Shown: positions 17,517 through 26,623, counted from the stretch's first letter. The stretch is DNA of 64,000 bases from Acidobacterium sp. (GCA_003166955.1 PMUI01000098.1:55393-119392); one strand, 5' to 3'. Numbers and translations: made by a program. The notes: generated from the sequence alone by a model not told the origin.

Positions 17517-20327
17517 CTACTTCTGTGCTGCGAGTTGGCGGAGGACGTACTGCAGGATGCCGCCGTGCTCGAAGTAGAAGATCTCCTGGGGCGTGTCGAT
17601 GCGTATTTTCGCTTCGAAGGTTTTGGTTTTGCCGGCAGCGTCGGTCGCGCGGACCGCAACGGTGTGGCCGATGGCAAATTTCGATTCGAGGCGTGGTTTG
17701 AGGCCCACAATATCGTAGGTCTCTTCGCCGGTGAGGCCGAGGGATTCAACGGTTTTGCCCGCTTCGAACTGCAGCGGGAGGATGCCCATGCCGACGAGGT
17801 TGGAGCGATGGATCCGCTCGAAGCTCTCGGCAATAACGGCGCGGACGCCGAGAAGCTTTGGCCCTTTCGCAGCCCAGTCGCGGCTGGAGCCGGAGCCGTA
17901 TTCCTTACCGGCGAGGATGATGAGCGGGGTGCCGCGCTCGGCGTACTTCACCGAGGCGTCGTAGATGGACATCTGCTCGCCCTCAGGCAGGAGGCGGGTG
18001 ACGCCGCCTTCGGTGCCGGGCGCGAGCTTGTTACGCAGTCTCACATTGGCAAAAGTCCCGCGGACCATGACTTCGTGATTGCCACGGCGCGATCCGTAGG
18101 AGTTGAAGTCGGCGGGCTTGACGCCGTGTTCGGTGAGGTATTTTCCAGCAGGTCCATTGAGCTTGATGGAGCCGGCGGGCGAGATGTGGTCGGTGGTGAC
18201 GGAGTCGCCGAGAACAGCGAGAACGCGCGCGCCGGTGATTTCCTGAACGGGCGCGGGTTGCGCGGGCATGCCGTCGAAGTACGGCGCTTTGCGGATGTAG
18301 GTGGAGTCGCGCTCCCACTGGTAGACGTCGCCGGTGGGGAAGTTAAGCTTCTGCCAGTTGGCGTCGCCGTGGGTCACGGTGGCGTATTCCTTCGTGTAGC
18401 TGTCGGAGCTAATGGCCGAGGCGATGACGCTGGAGACTTCCTGCTGCGACGGCCAGATGTCGCGGAGGAAAACGGGCTGGCCGGACTTGTCTTTGCCCAG
18501 GGGCGTGTTATCGAAGTCGTGGTCAATGCGGCCGGCAAGGGCGTACGCGACGACCAGCGGCGGCGACATGAGGTAGTTGGCGCGGACCTCGGAGTTGATA
18601 CGGCCTTCGAAGTTGCGATTGCCGCTGAGGACCGAGACGGCGACGAGGCTGTGTTGCTCGATGGCCTTCGAGACGTCGTCGGGCAGCGGGCCGGAGTTGC
18701 CAATACACGTGGTGCAGCCGTAGCCGACGGTGTTGAAGCGGAGCTTGTCGAGCCATTGCGTCAGGCCGGACTTGTCGTAGTAGTCTGTGACGACGCGCGA
18801 GCCGGGGGCGAGCGATGTCTTGACCCAGGGTGGAACGCTGAGGCCTTTCTCAACAGCTTTCTTCGCGAGCAGACCTGCGGCGACCATGACGGAGGGGTTC
18901 GAGGTGTTGGTGCAACTGGTGATGGCGGCGATGACGATAGAGCCGTGGTCGAGGTAAGGCTCGACGTCGACGCCGAAGCGCTCTTTGACGGTGTGGGCGA
19001 TGTGGCCGTTGCCGCTCGAGGTGGGCTCCACGGCGGCGTGGGTCGATTGGACATCTCCATTCAAAGACGCGTGCCCGCCTTCACCTTCCCAGCGGATGGC
19101 CTGGCGCTGTCCGACTTTGTCAGCGTTGGGGCCGAGGAGCGAGGGAAGCTGTTTTTTGAAGCTGGCGCCGGCTTCGCGAAGGAGGACGCGATCCTGCGGG
19201 CGCCTGGGTCCGGCGACGCTGGGCTCGACCTGCGTGAGGTCGAGAGCGATGGTCTGAGAGTACTCGGCTGCGGGCGAGTCAGGCGTATGGAACAGGGCCT
19301 GTTCCGTGAAATACGCCTCGACGAGGGCGATCTGGTCGGCGGGGCGACCGGTGAGGCGGAGGTAGCGCAGAGTTTCCGCGTCGACGGGGAAGAGGCCGCA
19401 GGTGGCGCCGTATTCCGGCGCCATGTTGCCGATGGTGGCGCGATCGGCGAGCGGCAGTTCGGCGATGCCGGGGCCGTAGAACTCAACGAATTTGCCGACG
19501 ACGCCGAGCTTGCGCAGCATTTCCGTGACGGTGAGGACCAGGTCAGTGGCGGTTGCGCCTTCGCGCAGCTTGCCGGTGAGTTTGAAGCCGACGACCTGCG
19601 GGACGAGCATGGAGACGGGCTGGCCGAGCATCGCGGCTTCGGCCTCGATACCGCCGACGCCCCAGCCGAGAACGCCGAGGCCGTTGATCATCGTGGTGTG
19701 GGAGTCGGTGCCGACGAGCGTGTCGGGGTAAGCCTGCGGTTTTGCGCCGGTGGTCGTGAAGACGACGCGTGCAAGGTATTCAAGGTTGACCTGGTGACAG
19801 ATGCCCATTCCTGGCGGGACTGCGGAGAAGTTGCGGAAGGCGGTCTGGCCCCACTTGAGGAAGGCGTAGCGCTCGCGGTTGCGTTGGAATTCGAGCGCGG
19901 CGTTGAGGGAGTAGGCGTTGCCGGTGCCGTATTCGTCGACCTGAACGGAGTGATCGATGACGAGCTCGGCGGGCTGGAGGGGGTTGATCTTCTGCGGATC
20001 GCCGCCGAGGACCTTCATCGCATCGCGCATGGCCGCGAGGTCGACGACGGCCGGGACGCCGGTGAAGTCCTGCATGAGGACGCGGGCGGGCATCCAGGAA
20101 ATTTCGCGCGAGGGCTCGGCTTTGGGGTCCCATTTCGCGAGGAACTCGATATCGTCGGCGGTGACGGATTTGCCGTCCTCATAGCGGAGAAGATTTTCGA
20201 GCAGGATGCGGAGGCTGAAGGGCAGGCGATGGAGATCGATGCCGCGTTTTTCGAGCGCGCTGAGGCGGAAGATTTCATAAGTCTTGCCGCCGGATTTCAG
20301 TTCGGACTGGCTGCCGTAGGAATTCAT
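17517..20327 (-). CDS. acnA: Aconitate hydratase AcnA
   Basis: A 936-residue [4Fe-4S] enzyme interconverting citrate and isocitrate in the TCA cycle. The cluster cysteines are Cys472 (TSCTNTSNP), Cys538 and Cys541 (GYGCTTCIGN). Other family blocks are QDFTGVPAVVDLAAMRD, GTDSHTTMINGLG and EYGSGSSRDWAAKG in the swivel domain. The chosen start (20327) has AAAGGAAA seven bases upstream; the open frame extends 29 codons further but without family sequence. It is transcribed away from the Nramp gene across a 409-bp spacer. Confidence 0.97.
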   Translation of the reverse strand: MNSYGSQSELKSGGKTYEIFRLSALEKRGIDLHRLPFSLRILLENLLRYEDGKSVTADDIEFLAKWDPKAEPSREISWMPARVLMQDFTGVPAVVDLAAMRDAMKVLGGDPQKINPLQPAELVIDHSVQVDEYGTGNAYSLNAALEFQRNRERYAFLKWGQTAFRNFSAVPPGMGICHQVNLEYLARVVFTTTGAKPQAYPDTLVGTDSHTTMINGLGVLGWGVGGIEAEAAMLGQPVSMLVPQVVGFKLTGKLREGATATDLVLTVTEMLRKLGVVGKFVEFYGPGIAELPLADRATIGNMAPEYGATCGLFPVDAETLRYLRLTGRPADQIALVEAYFTEQALFHTPDSPAAEYSQTIALDLTQVEPSVAGPRRPQDRVLLREAGASFKKQLPSLLGPNADKVGQRQAIRWEGEGGHASLNGDVQSTHAAVEPTSSGNGHIAHTVKERFGVDVEPYLDHGSIVIAAITSCTNTSNPSVMVAAGLLAKKAVEKGLSVPPWVKTSLAPGSRVVTDYYDKSGLTQWLDKLRFNTVGYGCTTCIGNSGPLPDDVSKAIEQHSLVAVSVLSGNRNFEGRINSEVRANYLMSPPLVVAYALAGRIDHDFDNTPLGKDKSGQPVFLRDIWPSQQEVSSVIASAISSDSYTKEYATVTHGDANWQKLNFPTGDVYQWERDSTYIRKAPYFDGMPAQPAPVQEITGARVLAVLGDSVTTDHISPAGSIKLNGPAGKYLTEHGVKPADFNSYGSRRGNHEVMVRGTFANVRLRNKLAPGTEGGVTRLLPEGEQMSIYDASVKYAERGTPLIILAGKEYGSGSSRDWAAKGPKLLGVRAVIAESFERIHRSNLVGMGILPLQFEAGKTVESLGLTGEETYDIVGLKPRLESKFAIGHTVAVRATDAAGKTKTFEAKIRIDTPQEIFYFEHGGILQYVLRQLAAQK

Positions 20328-20736
20328 GACGTTTCCTTTCGTGGCGAGAGGCGCAGGAGTTTGCTCACGCGCGGCCTGCAAAGTCAGGGGGCGGAGCGGA
20401 TGGGGAGCGGCCAATCAGACTGAAGCATGTCTTCCGCGGTCATGACGACCACGGCGGAAGCGCCGGAGTAGCGGGGGAAACGAGATGAGAGAACTCGTCA
20501 TCATCGGTAAATATTTTAGAACTTTTTGCAGTTGCGGCGCTGCGTTTTCCGCAGCAAGGTGGCCGCGGACGGGAAAAAGTGAACTTTTATTAACACTTCT
20601 GTGTTAACCATGGTTTACATCGGGGCGAAAGAGAAGTACACTCCGAAGATTGGAAGCAGGTCGGGAGCACTGTGCGGCGTGCGGGGTTTTCGGGCCGGGG
20701 ATCGTCTGACATAGAGGAAGTGCGAAAAGAGCAGGG
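20328..20736. promoter_or_regulatory. Divergent acnA / Nramp intergenic region with two palindromes
   Basis: No gene is seen in this 409-bp spacer. It is AT-richer near 20505-20530 and 20580-20620. Two adjacent dyads stand out: TTAACAC-TTCT-GTGTTAA at 20590-20607 and AACCATGGTT at 20606-20615. They lie about 120-145 bases before the Nramp start, on a segment with ATTTTAGAAC and TTTTATTAAC tracts that could hold promoters. A metal-responsive repressor site is a reasonable guess given the neighbouring transporter, but nothing in the sequence identifies the protein. Confidence 0.4.
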
Positions 20737-22125
20737 ATGAGTGCGGGCGCACAATCCGGGCGGAAGCTGCGTGTGATGGCGACGGAAGACGAAGTCGTCG
20801 TCACACACGAGGACATCGATCGCGCGCACGACAGGGCGCGGGTGACGGCGGCCCGCGGCAGGCGCGGACTGCGGTCGTGGGCATGGCTGTTGTGGTTGCT
20901 CATCGGGCCGGGAATCCTGGTGATGCTGGGGGAGAACGACGGGCCCAGCATGCTGTCGTACGCGGCGACCGGGGCGAAGTTCGGCGTTGGGTTCTTCATT
21001 CCGTTTGTGGTCCTGACGTTCGGCATGGCCGTAGTGGTCCAGGAGATGACGGTGCGGCTGGGCGCAGCGACGCACCGCGGGCACGCGGAGCTGATCTTCG
21101 AGCGCTTCGGGCCGTTCTGGGGCTGGTTTTCGATGATCGACCTCGGGATTGGCAATTTTCTGACGCTGATCACGGAGTTCATTGCGATCCGCGCGGGGCT
21201 GGGGTTCTTTGGCGTTCCGGCGTGGGCTGCAGTTTTGGTGGCGCTGGCGGTACTGTTCTCGGCGCTGATGAGCCACCGGTACTGGACCTGGGAGCGCGTG
21301 ACGCTGGCGGCGGCGGCATTCAATTTGATTTTCATTCCGGTGGCGCTGATGGCGCATCCTCACTGGGGCGCGGTTGGGCACGCGGTGGTGACATGGAAGC
21401 CACTGCCGCCCTTCAGCAACGACACATTGCTGATCATCCTGTCGGACATCGGCGCGACGGTGACGCCCTGGATGCTGTTCTTCCAGCAGAGCGCGACGGT
21501 GGACAAGGGGATGACGACGAAGGACATCCGCTTTGGCCGCATCGATACAGTGGTGGGCGCGGCGCTGGCTGCAGCGGCGGCGGTGGGCGCGATCCTGGTG
21601 ACGGCTCCCCTGTTCGGACGGATAAGCGCGGCCAACTTCGAGGCCGCGCAATTTGCGCAGGCGCTGCAACCGGTGATCGGGCGATTCGGCGCTTCGCTCT
21701 TTGCGCTGGGAATGGTGGAAGCGGGGATCGTTGCGTCGATCACGATTTCTACCTCGTCGGCCTATGCATTTGGCGAAGTGGCGCGGCGGCCGCACAGTTT
21801 GAACTTGCCGGTGAACCAGGGCAAGTCGTTCTATGCGGTGCTGTGTTTGTGCGCGGCGGCTGCGGCGGGGATCGTGCTGATTCCCGGCTTGCCTCTTGTG
21901 TTTGTGGTGCTGGTGGTGAACGTAGTTGCGGTGCTCGCGATGCCGCCGGCGCTGGTGTTTCTGTATCTGCTGGTGAACGATAAAGAGATCATGGAGGGGG
22001 TGAAGAGCCCCGCGTGGATGAATGCGCTGGCGGCAACGGTGGTTGTTCTGCTGACGGCGGCGGGCGTCTTGTACGGGTTGAGCGTGGTTGCGCCGGGTGT
22101 GTTTGCGTGGATGGGCAGACTGTAG
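20737..22125 (+). CDS. Nramp-family (SLC11) divalent cation transporter, variant metal site
   Basis: A 462-residue integral membrane protein with about eleven helices after a charged N-terminal tail of about 45 residues. It has Nramp landmarks in place (GPGILVML in helix 1, GATVTPW in helix 6), but the metal-site motifs differ. The canonical DPGN of helix 1 reads DGPS (Asp68-Ser71) and the canonical MPH of helix 6 reads TPW (243-245). Loss of the soft methionine ligand is known from Nramp-related magnesium transporters, so substrate may not be Mn or Fe. The downstream small membrane protein starts 10 bp after its stop. Confidence 0.85.
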   Translation: MSAGAQSGRKLRVMATEDEVVVTHEDIDRAHDRARVTAARGRRGLRSWAWLLWLLIGPGILVMLGENDGPSMLSYAATGAKFGVGFFIPFVVLTFGMAVVVQEMTVRLGAATHRGHAELIFERFGPFWGWFSMIDLGIGNFLTLITEFIAIRAGLGFFGVPAWAAVLVALAVLFSALMSHRYWTWERVTLAAAAFNLIFIPVALMAHPHWGAVGHAVVTWKPLPPFSNDTLLIILSDIGATVTPWMLFFQQSATVDKGMTTKDIRFGRIDTVVGAALAAAAAVGAILVTAPLFGRISAANFEAAQFAQALQPVIGRFGASLFALGMVEAGIVASITISTSSAYAFGEVARRPHSLNLPVNQGKSFYAVLCLCAAAAAGIVLIPGLPLVFVVLVVNVVAVLAMPPALVFLYLLVNDKEIMEGVKSPAWMNALAATVVVLLTAAGVLYGLSVVAPGVFAWMGRL

Positions 22126-22135
22126 GAGCGATGCG

Positions 22136-22342
22136 ATGAGCCAACACGAGCATGTGAGCGATGCGGACGCCGGGTTCGTGTTGTCGAACCTGGAGCCGGA
22201 CCAGCTGGCGCTGGCGAAGAACGTTCCGGTGCCGCGGCGGAAGCTGAAGAGCGGAGAACTGGCGCTGGTGTGGGCGCTGCGCTTGTATCTGGTGTTCATG
22301 CTGGCGGTGGTGTGCTGGCAGGCGTGGATTGCGGTGCGGTGA
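22136..22342 (+). CDS. Small single-TM protein next to Nramp gene (68 aa)
   Basis: The ATG at 22136 follows GGAG (from the Nramp stop region) at good spacing and begins 10 bp after the transporter stop. The N-terminal 45 residues are soluble and polar (SQHEHVSDADAGFVLSNLEPDQLALAKNVPVPRRKLKSG is the approximate span), and the C-terminal 22 form one hydrophobic helix ending in AVR. No family is recognised. Position and size suggest an accessory or regulatory subunit of the transporter, which is inference only. Confidence 0.65.
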   Translation: MSQHEHVSDADAGFVLSNLEPDQLALAKNVPVPRRKLKSGELALVWALRLYLVFMLAVVCWQAWIAVR

Positions 22343-22408
22343 GTTTGTGACGGCCGCTGTAGCGTTCTGGACGACGCTGCGATAGGCTCTTGTGGGGCAA
22401 TCGGGACA

Positions 22409-23683
22409 ATGAAAGTGCTGGTGATTGGTGGCGGCGGGCGCGAGCATGCGCTTTGTTGGGCGATTCGCCGCTCGGCTCGCGCGAGCGAGGTGGTGTGCGC
22501 GCCGGGGAACGGCGGCATCGCGCAGGGGTCGCGGTGCGTGCAGGTGGATCAGAAGGACATCGACGATCTACTGCGCGTGGTTGCGGCGGAGAAGCCGGAT
22601 CTGACGGTGGTAGGGCCGGAGCTGCCGCTGTCGCTGGGGCTGGTGGACGCGATGCACGGGCGCGGGCTGAAAGTTTTTGGGCCGACGCGCGATGCGGCGA
22701 CGCTCGAGACCAGCAAGTCGTACGCGAAGCGCTTCATGCAGCGGCACACGATTCCGACGCCGAACTACGCGGTCTGCGAGTCGCGGCAGGAGGCGCAGGA
22801 CGCGCTCGCGATGTTTCGTCTGCCGGTGGTGATCAAGGCCGATGGACTCGCTGCCGGCAAAGGCGTGCTCATCTGCGAGACGAAGGAGCAGGCGGACCAG
22901 GCGATCGCGGACCTGTTCAGCGGGCAGTTGCTCGGCGAGCCGGAGAAGACCCTCGTAATCGAGGAGCACCTGACCGGCGAGGAGCTGTCGTTCCTGGTGC
23001 TGAGCGACGGCAAGCACGCGGTGCCGCTGGTTCCGGCGCAGGATCACAAGCGGATCGGCGAAGGCGACACGGGACCGAACACGGGCGGGATGGGTGTTTA
23101 CTCAACTGACAACATGCTCGATCCGGCGATGCGGACGTGGATCCTCGAGCGTGTGGCGCAGAAGACGATTGACGGAATGGCGGCGGAGGAGACTCCTTTC
23201 GTGGGCGTGCTGTATTGCGGGTTGATGATGACGGCGACGGGGCCGCAGGTGCTGGAGTTCAACGCACGGTTCGGCGATCCGGAGACCCAGGCGATTCTGG
23301 TGCGGATGGAGAGCGATCTGGTAGAGGCGCTCGAGGCCTGCGTCGAAGGGCGGCTGAGCGACACGGAGTTTCGCTGGAAACCTGGAGCGTCGGCGTGCGT
23401 GGTCGCGGCGTCGCAGGGCTACCCGGGAAGCTATGAGTCCGGGAAGACGATTTCGGGCCTTGAAGAGGCGGCGCGGGTGCCGGGGGTTGAAGTTTTTCAC
23501 GCGGGGACGACGTTCGACGGCGAGTCGTATCGGACGGCTGGAGGGCGCGTGCTGGGCGTGACGGCGACGGGCGCGAATCTCGAAGAGGCGCTGCAGTCGG
23601 TCTACCAGGCGATGGGGCGGATTTCGTTTGAGGGGATGGTGTTTCGGAAAGACATCGGGTGGAGAGCGGTGGGGAAGAAGTGA
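22409..23683 (+). CDS. purD: Phosphoribosylamine-glycine ligase
   Basis: A 424-residue ATP-grasp enzyme of purine synthesis joining phosphoribosylamine and glycine. It begins with VLVIGGGGREHALCWAI and contains GPELPLSLGLVDAM, KADGLAAGKGVL, EEHLTGEELSF, DHKRIGEGDTGPNTGGMG and FNARFGDPETQ. Length and motif order are standard. It lies 66 bp after the small Nramp-linked gene and is followed by a strong bidirectional hairpin. Confidence 0.96.
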   Translation: MKVLVIGGGGREHALCWAIRRSARASEVVCAPGNGGIAQGSRCVQVDQKDIDDLLRVVAAEKPDLTVVGPELPLSLGLVDAMHGRGLKVFGPTRDAATLETSKSYAKRFMQRHTIPTPNYAVCESRQEAQDALAMFRLPVVIKADGLAAGKGVLICETKEQADQAIADLFSGQLLGEPEKTLVIEEHLTGEELSFLVLSDGKHAVPLVPAQDHKRIGEGDTGPNTGGMGVYSTDNMLDPAMRTWILERVAQKTIDGMAAEETPFVGVLYCGLMMTATGPQVLEFNARFGDPETQAILVRMESDLVEALEACVEGRLSDTEFRWKPGASACVVAASQGYPGSYESGKTISGLEEAARVPGVEVFHAGTTFDGESYRTAGGRVLGVTATGANLEEALQSVYQAMGRISFEGMVFRKDIGWRAVGKK

Positions 23684-23915
23684 GTTCCCCCCGGGGCCGA
23701 AAAAAGGGTAGCGGCGCATCATGTATTTGATTCGATGGATGCGAGCATTTTTCGAGCGCTACGCAAGCATTTGGTTCGGCAATGGGTTGCGGCCATCTCA
23801 TTTTGCTTTCAGATTCCTGCATGGCTCCTCGCGCGCGGGTGATGCTTACGTATTTGAAACTGCAATAGAAGTTGTCTTTGAATTTTGATTCCAAAATACT
23901 CATCTTGTGGGGAAG

Positions 23916-23950
23916 GGGCCGGTCAGTTTCCTGACCGGCCCTTTGTCTCC
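23916..23950. terminator. Bidirectional terminator between purD and a convergent small gene
   Basis: Perfect 11-bp stem GGGCCGGTCAG / CTGACCGGCCC (23916-23926 and 23931-23941) with a TTTC loop. On the plus strand it is followed by TTTGTCTCCC and on the minus strand by CTTCCCC. It lies between the convergent ends of purD and the 120-aa gene. The 230 bp before it (23684-23915) hold no gene that I can support. Confidence 0.8.
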
Positions 23951-23963
23951 CTGCCGCAGCGGG

Positions 23964-24326
23964 TTAGCTGGCGGCGGGAGTGATGGCGGCGTTCGCCGAC
24001 TTGCCTTCGAGGATGGCGATGGCCTGCTCCACAATGGGGGCAAGCTTCTTGAAGTCGTCGATGAGGGCGAGGAAGTCGGAGTAGACCTTCGAGTCGGCGG
24101 CGAAGCTGAGACCGTCGGCGGTGACGGCGCCTTCGGAGGCCGCGATGAGGGCCTCGACGTCGGCGACCAGAGTGGAGAGGCCGTTGATGAAGGGCTGCTC
24201 AAGCGGCTTTTCGGACTTCAGGATGGATTCAACGCGCAGGGCGAGGCCGACGATGGTTTTGACCTCACCGGCGAACCATTTGCCGAAGTCGGCGATTTTG
24301 ACGCCCAGTTTCTGAAAAATGTTCAT
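23964..24326 (-). CDS. Hypothetical small helical protein (120 aa)
   Basis: The ATG at 24326 has a near-perfect ribosome site (AAAGGAG, seven bases upstream), which decides the start. The protein is Ala/Leu/Lys-rich, predicted all-helical, with amphipathic segments (FQKLGVKIADFGKWFAGEVK near the start, then VYSDFLALIDDFKKLAPIVEQAI). There is no clear signal peptide. No family is recognised; similar small helical proteins occur in phage-derived and tail-adjacent contexts, but nothing else here is phage-like. Its leader contains a large GC-rich inverted structure (24365-24440). Confidence 0.7.
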   Translation of the reverse strand: MNIFQKLGVKIADFGKWFAGEVKTIVGLALRVESILKSEKPLEQPFINGLSTLVADVEALIAASEGAVTADGLSFAADSKVYSDFLALIDDFKKLAPIVEQAIAILEGKSANAAITPAAS

Positions 24327-24364
24327 GGTGCTCCTTTGCTTCGTTTGCATGCAAAAATGAGGGC

Positions 24365-24440
24365 GCAAAAGAAAAGGCCCGCCGGGCGCCGCCGCCACGC
24401 CGAGAATCCGGTGGGACGGGGGCCCGAACAGGCCTTTCTT
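24365..24440 (-). promoter_or_regulatory. GC-rich structured leader with terminator-like end before the 120-aa gene
   Basis: On the minus strand this region opens with AAAGAAAGGCC and closes with GGCCTTTTCTTTT, complementary arms around about 50 bases of GC-rich DNA that can fold further (GGGCCC and GGCGGGCC). The final U-run makes it look like an intrinsic terminator or attenuator within the 5' leader. The function is not known. Confidence 0.45.
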
Positions 24441-24569
24441 TAAAAACTACCCTCTATTGTCAGAATACCAAGTTTGGGGTGAAAACCTGCCAAATATGAT
24501 GGCTTGGAAGTGGCTTGGATTGAGCAACATGAACTTCGGTAATGGGTCAAAAAACTTGACAATTTTTCC

Positions 24570-24615
24570 ACATTTGGGGGAAAACACGACGGAGGTCGTG
24601 TTTCCCCCCAAATGT
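24570..24615 (-). terminator. Long hairpin terminator after the PQQ-propeller gene
   Basis: A 21-bp stem with one mismatch and a 4-base loop (arms 24570-24590 and 24595-24615, reading ACATTTGGGGG...CACGAC). It lies about 38 bases past the stop of the minus-strand gene and, on that strand, is followed by GGAAAAATTGTCAAGTTTTTT. It is much longer than usual terminators. Confidence 0.7.
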
Positions 24616-24645
24616 AGCCCGTAGCCGGTAGCCTGTAGCAGCTGA
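24616..24645. repeat. Short tandem repeat patch (GTAGCC units)
   Basis: On the plus strand GTAGCC recurs with small changes (GTAGCC, GTAGCCGGTAGCC, TGTAGC). The same words appear at 49772-49806. It sits between the PQQ-gene stop and its terminator hairpin. Confidence 0.6.
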
Positions 24646-24652
24646 TGATCGG

Positions 24653-26623
24653 CTACGGCGTGAGGCCGTAGACGTCGACGCCTCCGTTGTAGTTGGGGAC
24701 GTAGATCTGGCCTCCGTCGACGATGGGCGGATTGAATTTGTTGTAGACGAACTGAATGGTCCACTGCTGCGAGTCCCAGAGGACGGGGATGGTCTGGCTG
24801 CCGTCAGGATTGGTGACGAAGTTGTCGGGATCGTAGACGAGCAGGCGGCCGTTGGTGACGGTGGTGTTGGCGTCGCCGTAGGGGACGGTGCAGACGAGCA
24901 GCGCGGTGCCGGGCGTGGAGCCGTTGCTGGACATGGAACAGAAGCCGCCGGGCATGCCGCCCGGGGTATTTGTAACATTCGGTGATGCAAATTCGTTGCC
25001 CTGGGCGAGGTAGGTGAGCGCGCCCGAGGGAGCGACGGACCAGGCGTGGAGCTGGCTGTTTTCGCCCCAGGCGAAGAGGACCTGGCCGCGGGTGGGGCTC
25101 GTGTACTGGACCGGGGTCATGTGCATGTGGCGGGTCTTGCCCCAGGGGAAGAAGTTCAATGTGGTTTGATCGTTGGGGCAGGGGTCGACGGGGCCGGGAT
25201 CTTCGGTGAGCCAGACGGGCGGAGTGGCGAGTTTAGCGCAGTTGGTTTTGGCGTTGGCGAAGTCGGTGGGCAGGGTGTTGCCAAGGCCTGCGATTTTGGT
25301 GACGTAGGCGATGCCATCTTTGCCGCTGACGATGTAGAAGCCGTAGTTCTCGAGGAGCGCGCCCTGCGCGGAGCCGAGATCTTCATCCCACCACGCGCCG
25401 GGCGTGGCGATGCGCGGATAGAAGAGCTGGACGGCTTTGCCCTGGGCGTTCTTTGTCTTCACAACGCGGGCGTGTTTCATCGAGGGTGCCATGGCGGCAT
25501 TGACGGGGCGGACAGCTTCCGACGGTGCGCTGATGCCTGCGGGTTTGATGGCCGCCGGCGAGGTTGGGCCGGGGTATCCGCCGGGCGAGCGCGCTGTGTC
25601 GCTGTAGGGCGTGAACCAGCTGACGATTTTGAGCGAGGCGGGCGTTGCGCCGGAGGGCGGCGTGTACTGGATTTTCAGGATGGATTCGGCGAAGTCGTTG
25701 ACGCCGTCGAAGGAGCCGTTGCCGGTAACGCCATAGAGGTAGCCCTGCGAATCGGCGGCGAGGCCCTGGCCGCCCATCCAGATGCCGCCGCCGAATCCCT
25801 GCGTGGTGGGCACGGCGGCGGTGACCTGGTTGGTGGCGACGTCGTAGGCAAGGACCCAACCGGCGGCGCCGGCGCCGAGTTCCTGGATGGTGCCGGAGGC
25901 GAAGAAGATGGTTTTGCGGCCGGCGATGTTGGTCATGACCAGCGAGCTGCGCTGCTTACGCATGAAGGCTGACCATTTCTGTGTGCCGTTGGAGCCGTCG
26001 ATGAGGACGGGCGGGATGGCCTGGGTTCCGTCCTTGATGTTGAGGACGAACATATAGTGTTTGCCGTTTTGCGGCGTGGTGTCAGGGGAGATCCAGGCGA
26101 CGAGGTAGACCAGCTGCGTGTCGGGATCGATGACGCCGGTGGAGAGGACGCCCCAGTATTGGTTGATCTGGTAGCAGTCGATGGTTTGGTTGGGGCCGGG
26201 GCACATGGCGCCGGGGCCGTTAGGACCGAGGGAGTCGCTGCCGGTGATGGGCGTGCCGAGTTGCGGCGTTGTCCAGAGCGTGGCGCCGGTGGTGGCGTCG
26301 ACGCCGCGGACGATGTTGGCCATCGAGGGCAGGATCATGACGTCGTGCGTGCTGCCGTCGGGGAGCGTGACGCCGGGCAGGATGAGGGGCTGAGCTTCGA
26401 TGCCGCGGGCGTCGCCGAAGACGGGAATGGTGGTGATGCGGGTGATGCCTTTGGCTTTGACGTTGGCCTGGGTGAGGACTGTCTCGTGCTGGTTCCAGCC
26501 GGAGCGGTGATTGTCCCAGGCGCGCGTGAGGAGCGGGGCCATGGTGGACTGCGCGGGTGCGGTTGCGGCGAGGGCGAGGATCGAAAGCAAAGGGACGGAG
26601 AGCAGAGCGATGTGGGCTTTCAT
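24653..26623 (-). CDS. Secreted PQQ/beta-propeller-like protein
   Basis: A 656-residue exported protein. The start (26623) is fixed by GGGAGG upstream and the following signal peptide (HIALLSVPLLSILALAATAPAQS). The mature part has repeated strand blocks of the outer-membrane-assembly/quinoprotein propeller kind (GVDATTGATLWTTPQLG, GWVLAYDVATNQVT, GQIYVPNYNGGVDVYGL at the end), consistent with a PQQ-like beta propeller. Cysteines are scarce and no heme CXXCH site is seen, so it is not a quinohemoprotein. A carrier or structural role is as likely as dehydrogenase activity. It is the last gene of a minus-strand stretch and ends at a strong hairpin. Confidence 0.7.
   Translation of the reverse strand: MKAHIALLSVPLLSILALAATAPAQSTMAPLLTRAWDNHRSGWNQHETVLTQANVKAKGITRITTIPVFGDARGIEAQPLILPGVTLPDGSTHDVMILPSMANIVRGVDATTGATLWTTPQLGTPITGSDSLGPNGPGAMCPGPNQTIDCYQINQYWGVLSTGVIDPDTQLVYLVAWISPDTTPQNGKHYMFVLNIKDGTQAIPPVLIDGSNGTQKWSAFMRKQRSSLVMTNIAGRKTIFFASGTIQELGAGAAGWVLAYDVATNQVTAAVPTTQGFGGGIWMGGQGLAADSQGYLYGVTGNGSFDGVNDFAESILKIQYTPPSGATPASLKIVSWFTPYSDTARSPGGYPGPTSPAAIKPAGISAPSEAVRPVNAAMAPSMKHARVVKTKNAQGKAVQLFYPRIATPGAWWDEDLGSAQGALLENYGFYIVSGKDGIAYVTKIAGLGNTLPTDFANAKTNCAKLATPPVWLTEDPGPVDPCPNDQTTLNFFPWGKTRHMHMTPVQYTSPTRGQVLFAWGENSQLHAWSVAPSGALTYLAQGNEFASPNVTNTPGGMPGGFCSMSSNGSTPGTALLVCTVPYGDANTTVTNGRLLVYDPDNFVTNPDGSQTIPVLWDSQQWTIQFVYNKFNPPIVDGGQIYVPNYNGGVDVYGLTP

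Noticed and set aside
17298..20423. Long plus-strand open frame opposite acnA
   Set aside because: It mirrors a strongly GC3-biased gene; its protein is Gly/Asp/Val/Glu-rich low complexity with no family pattern, while the opposite strand is clear aconitase.
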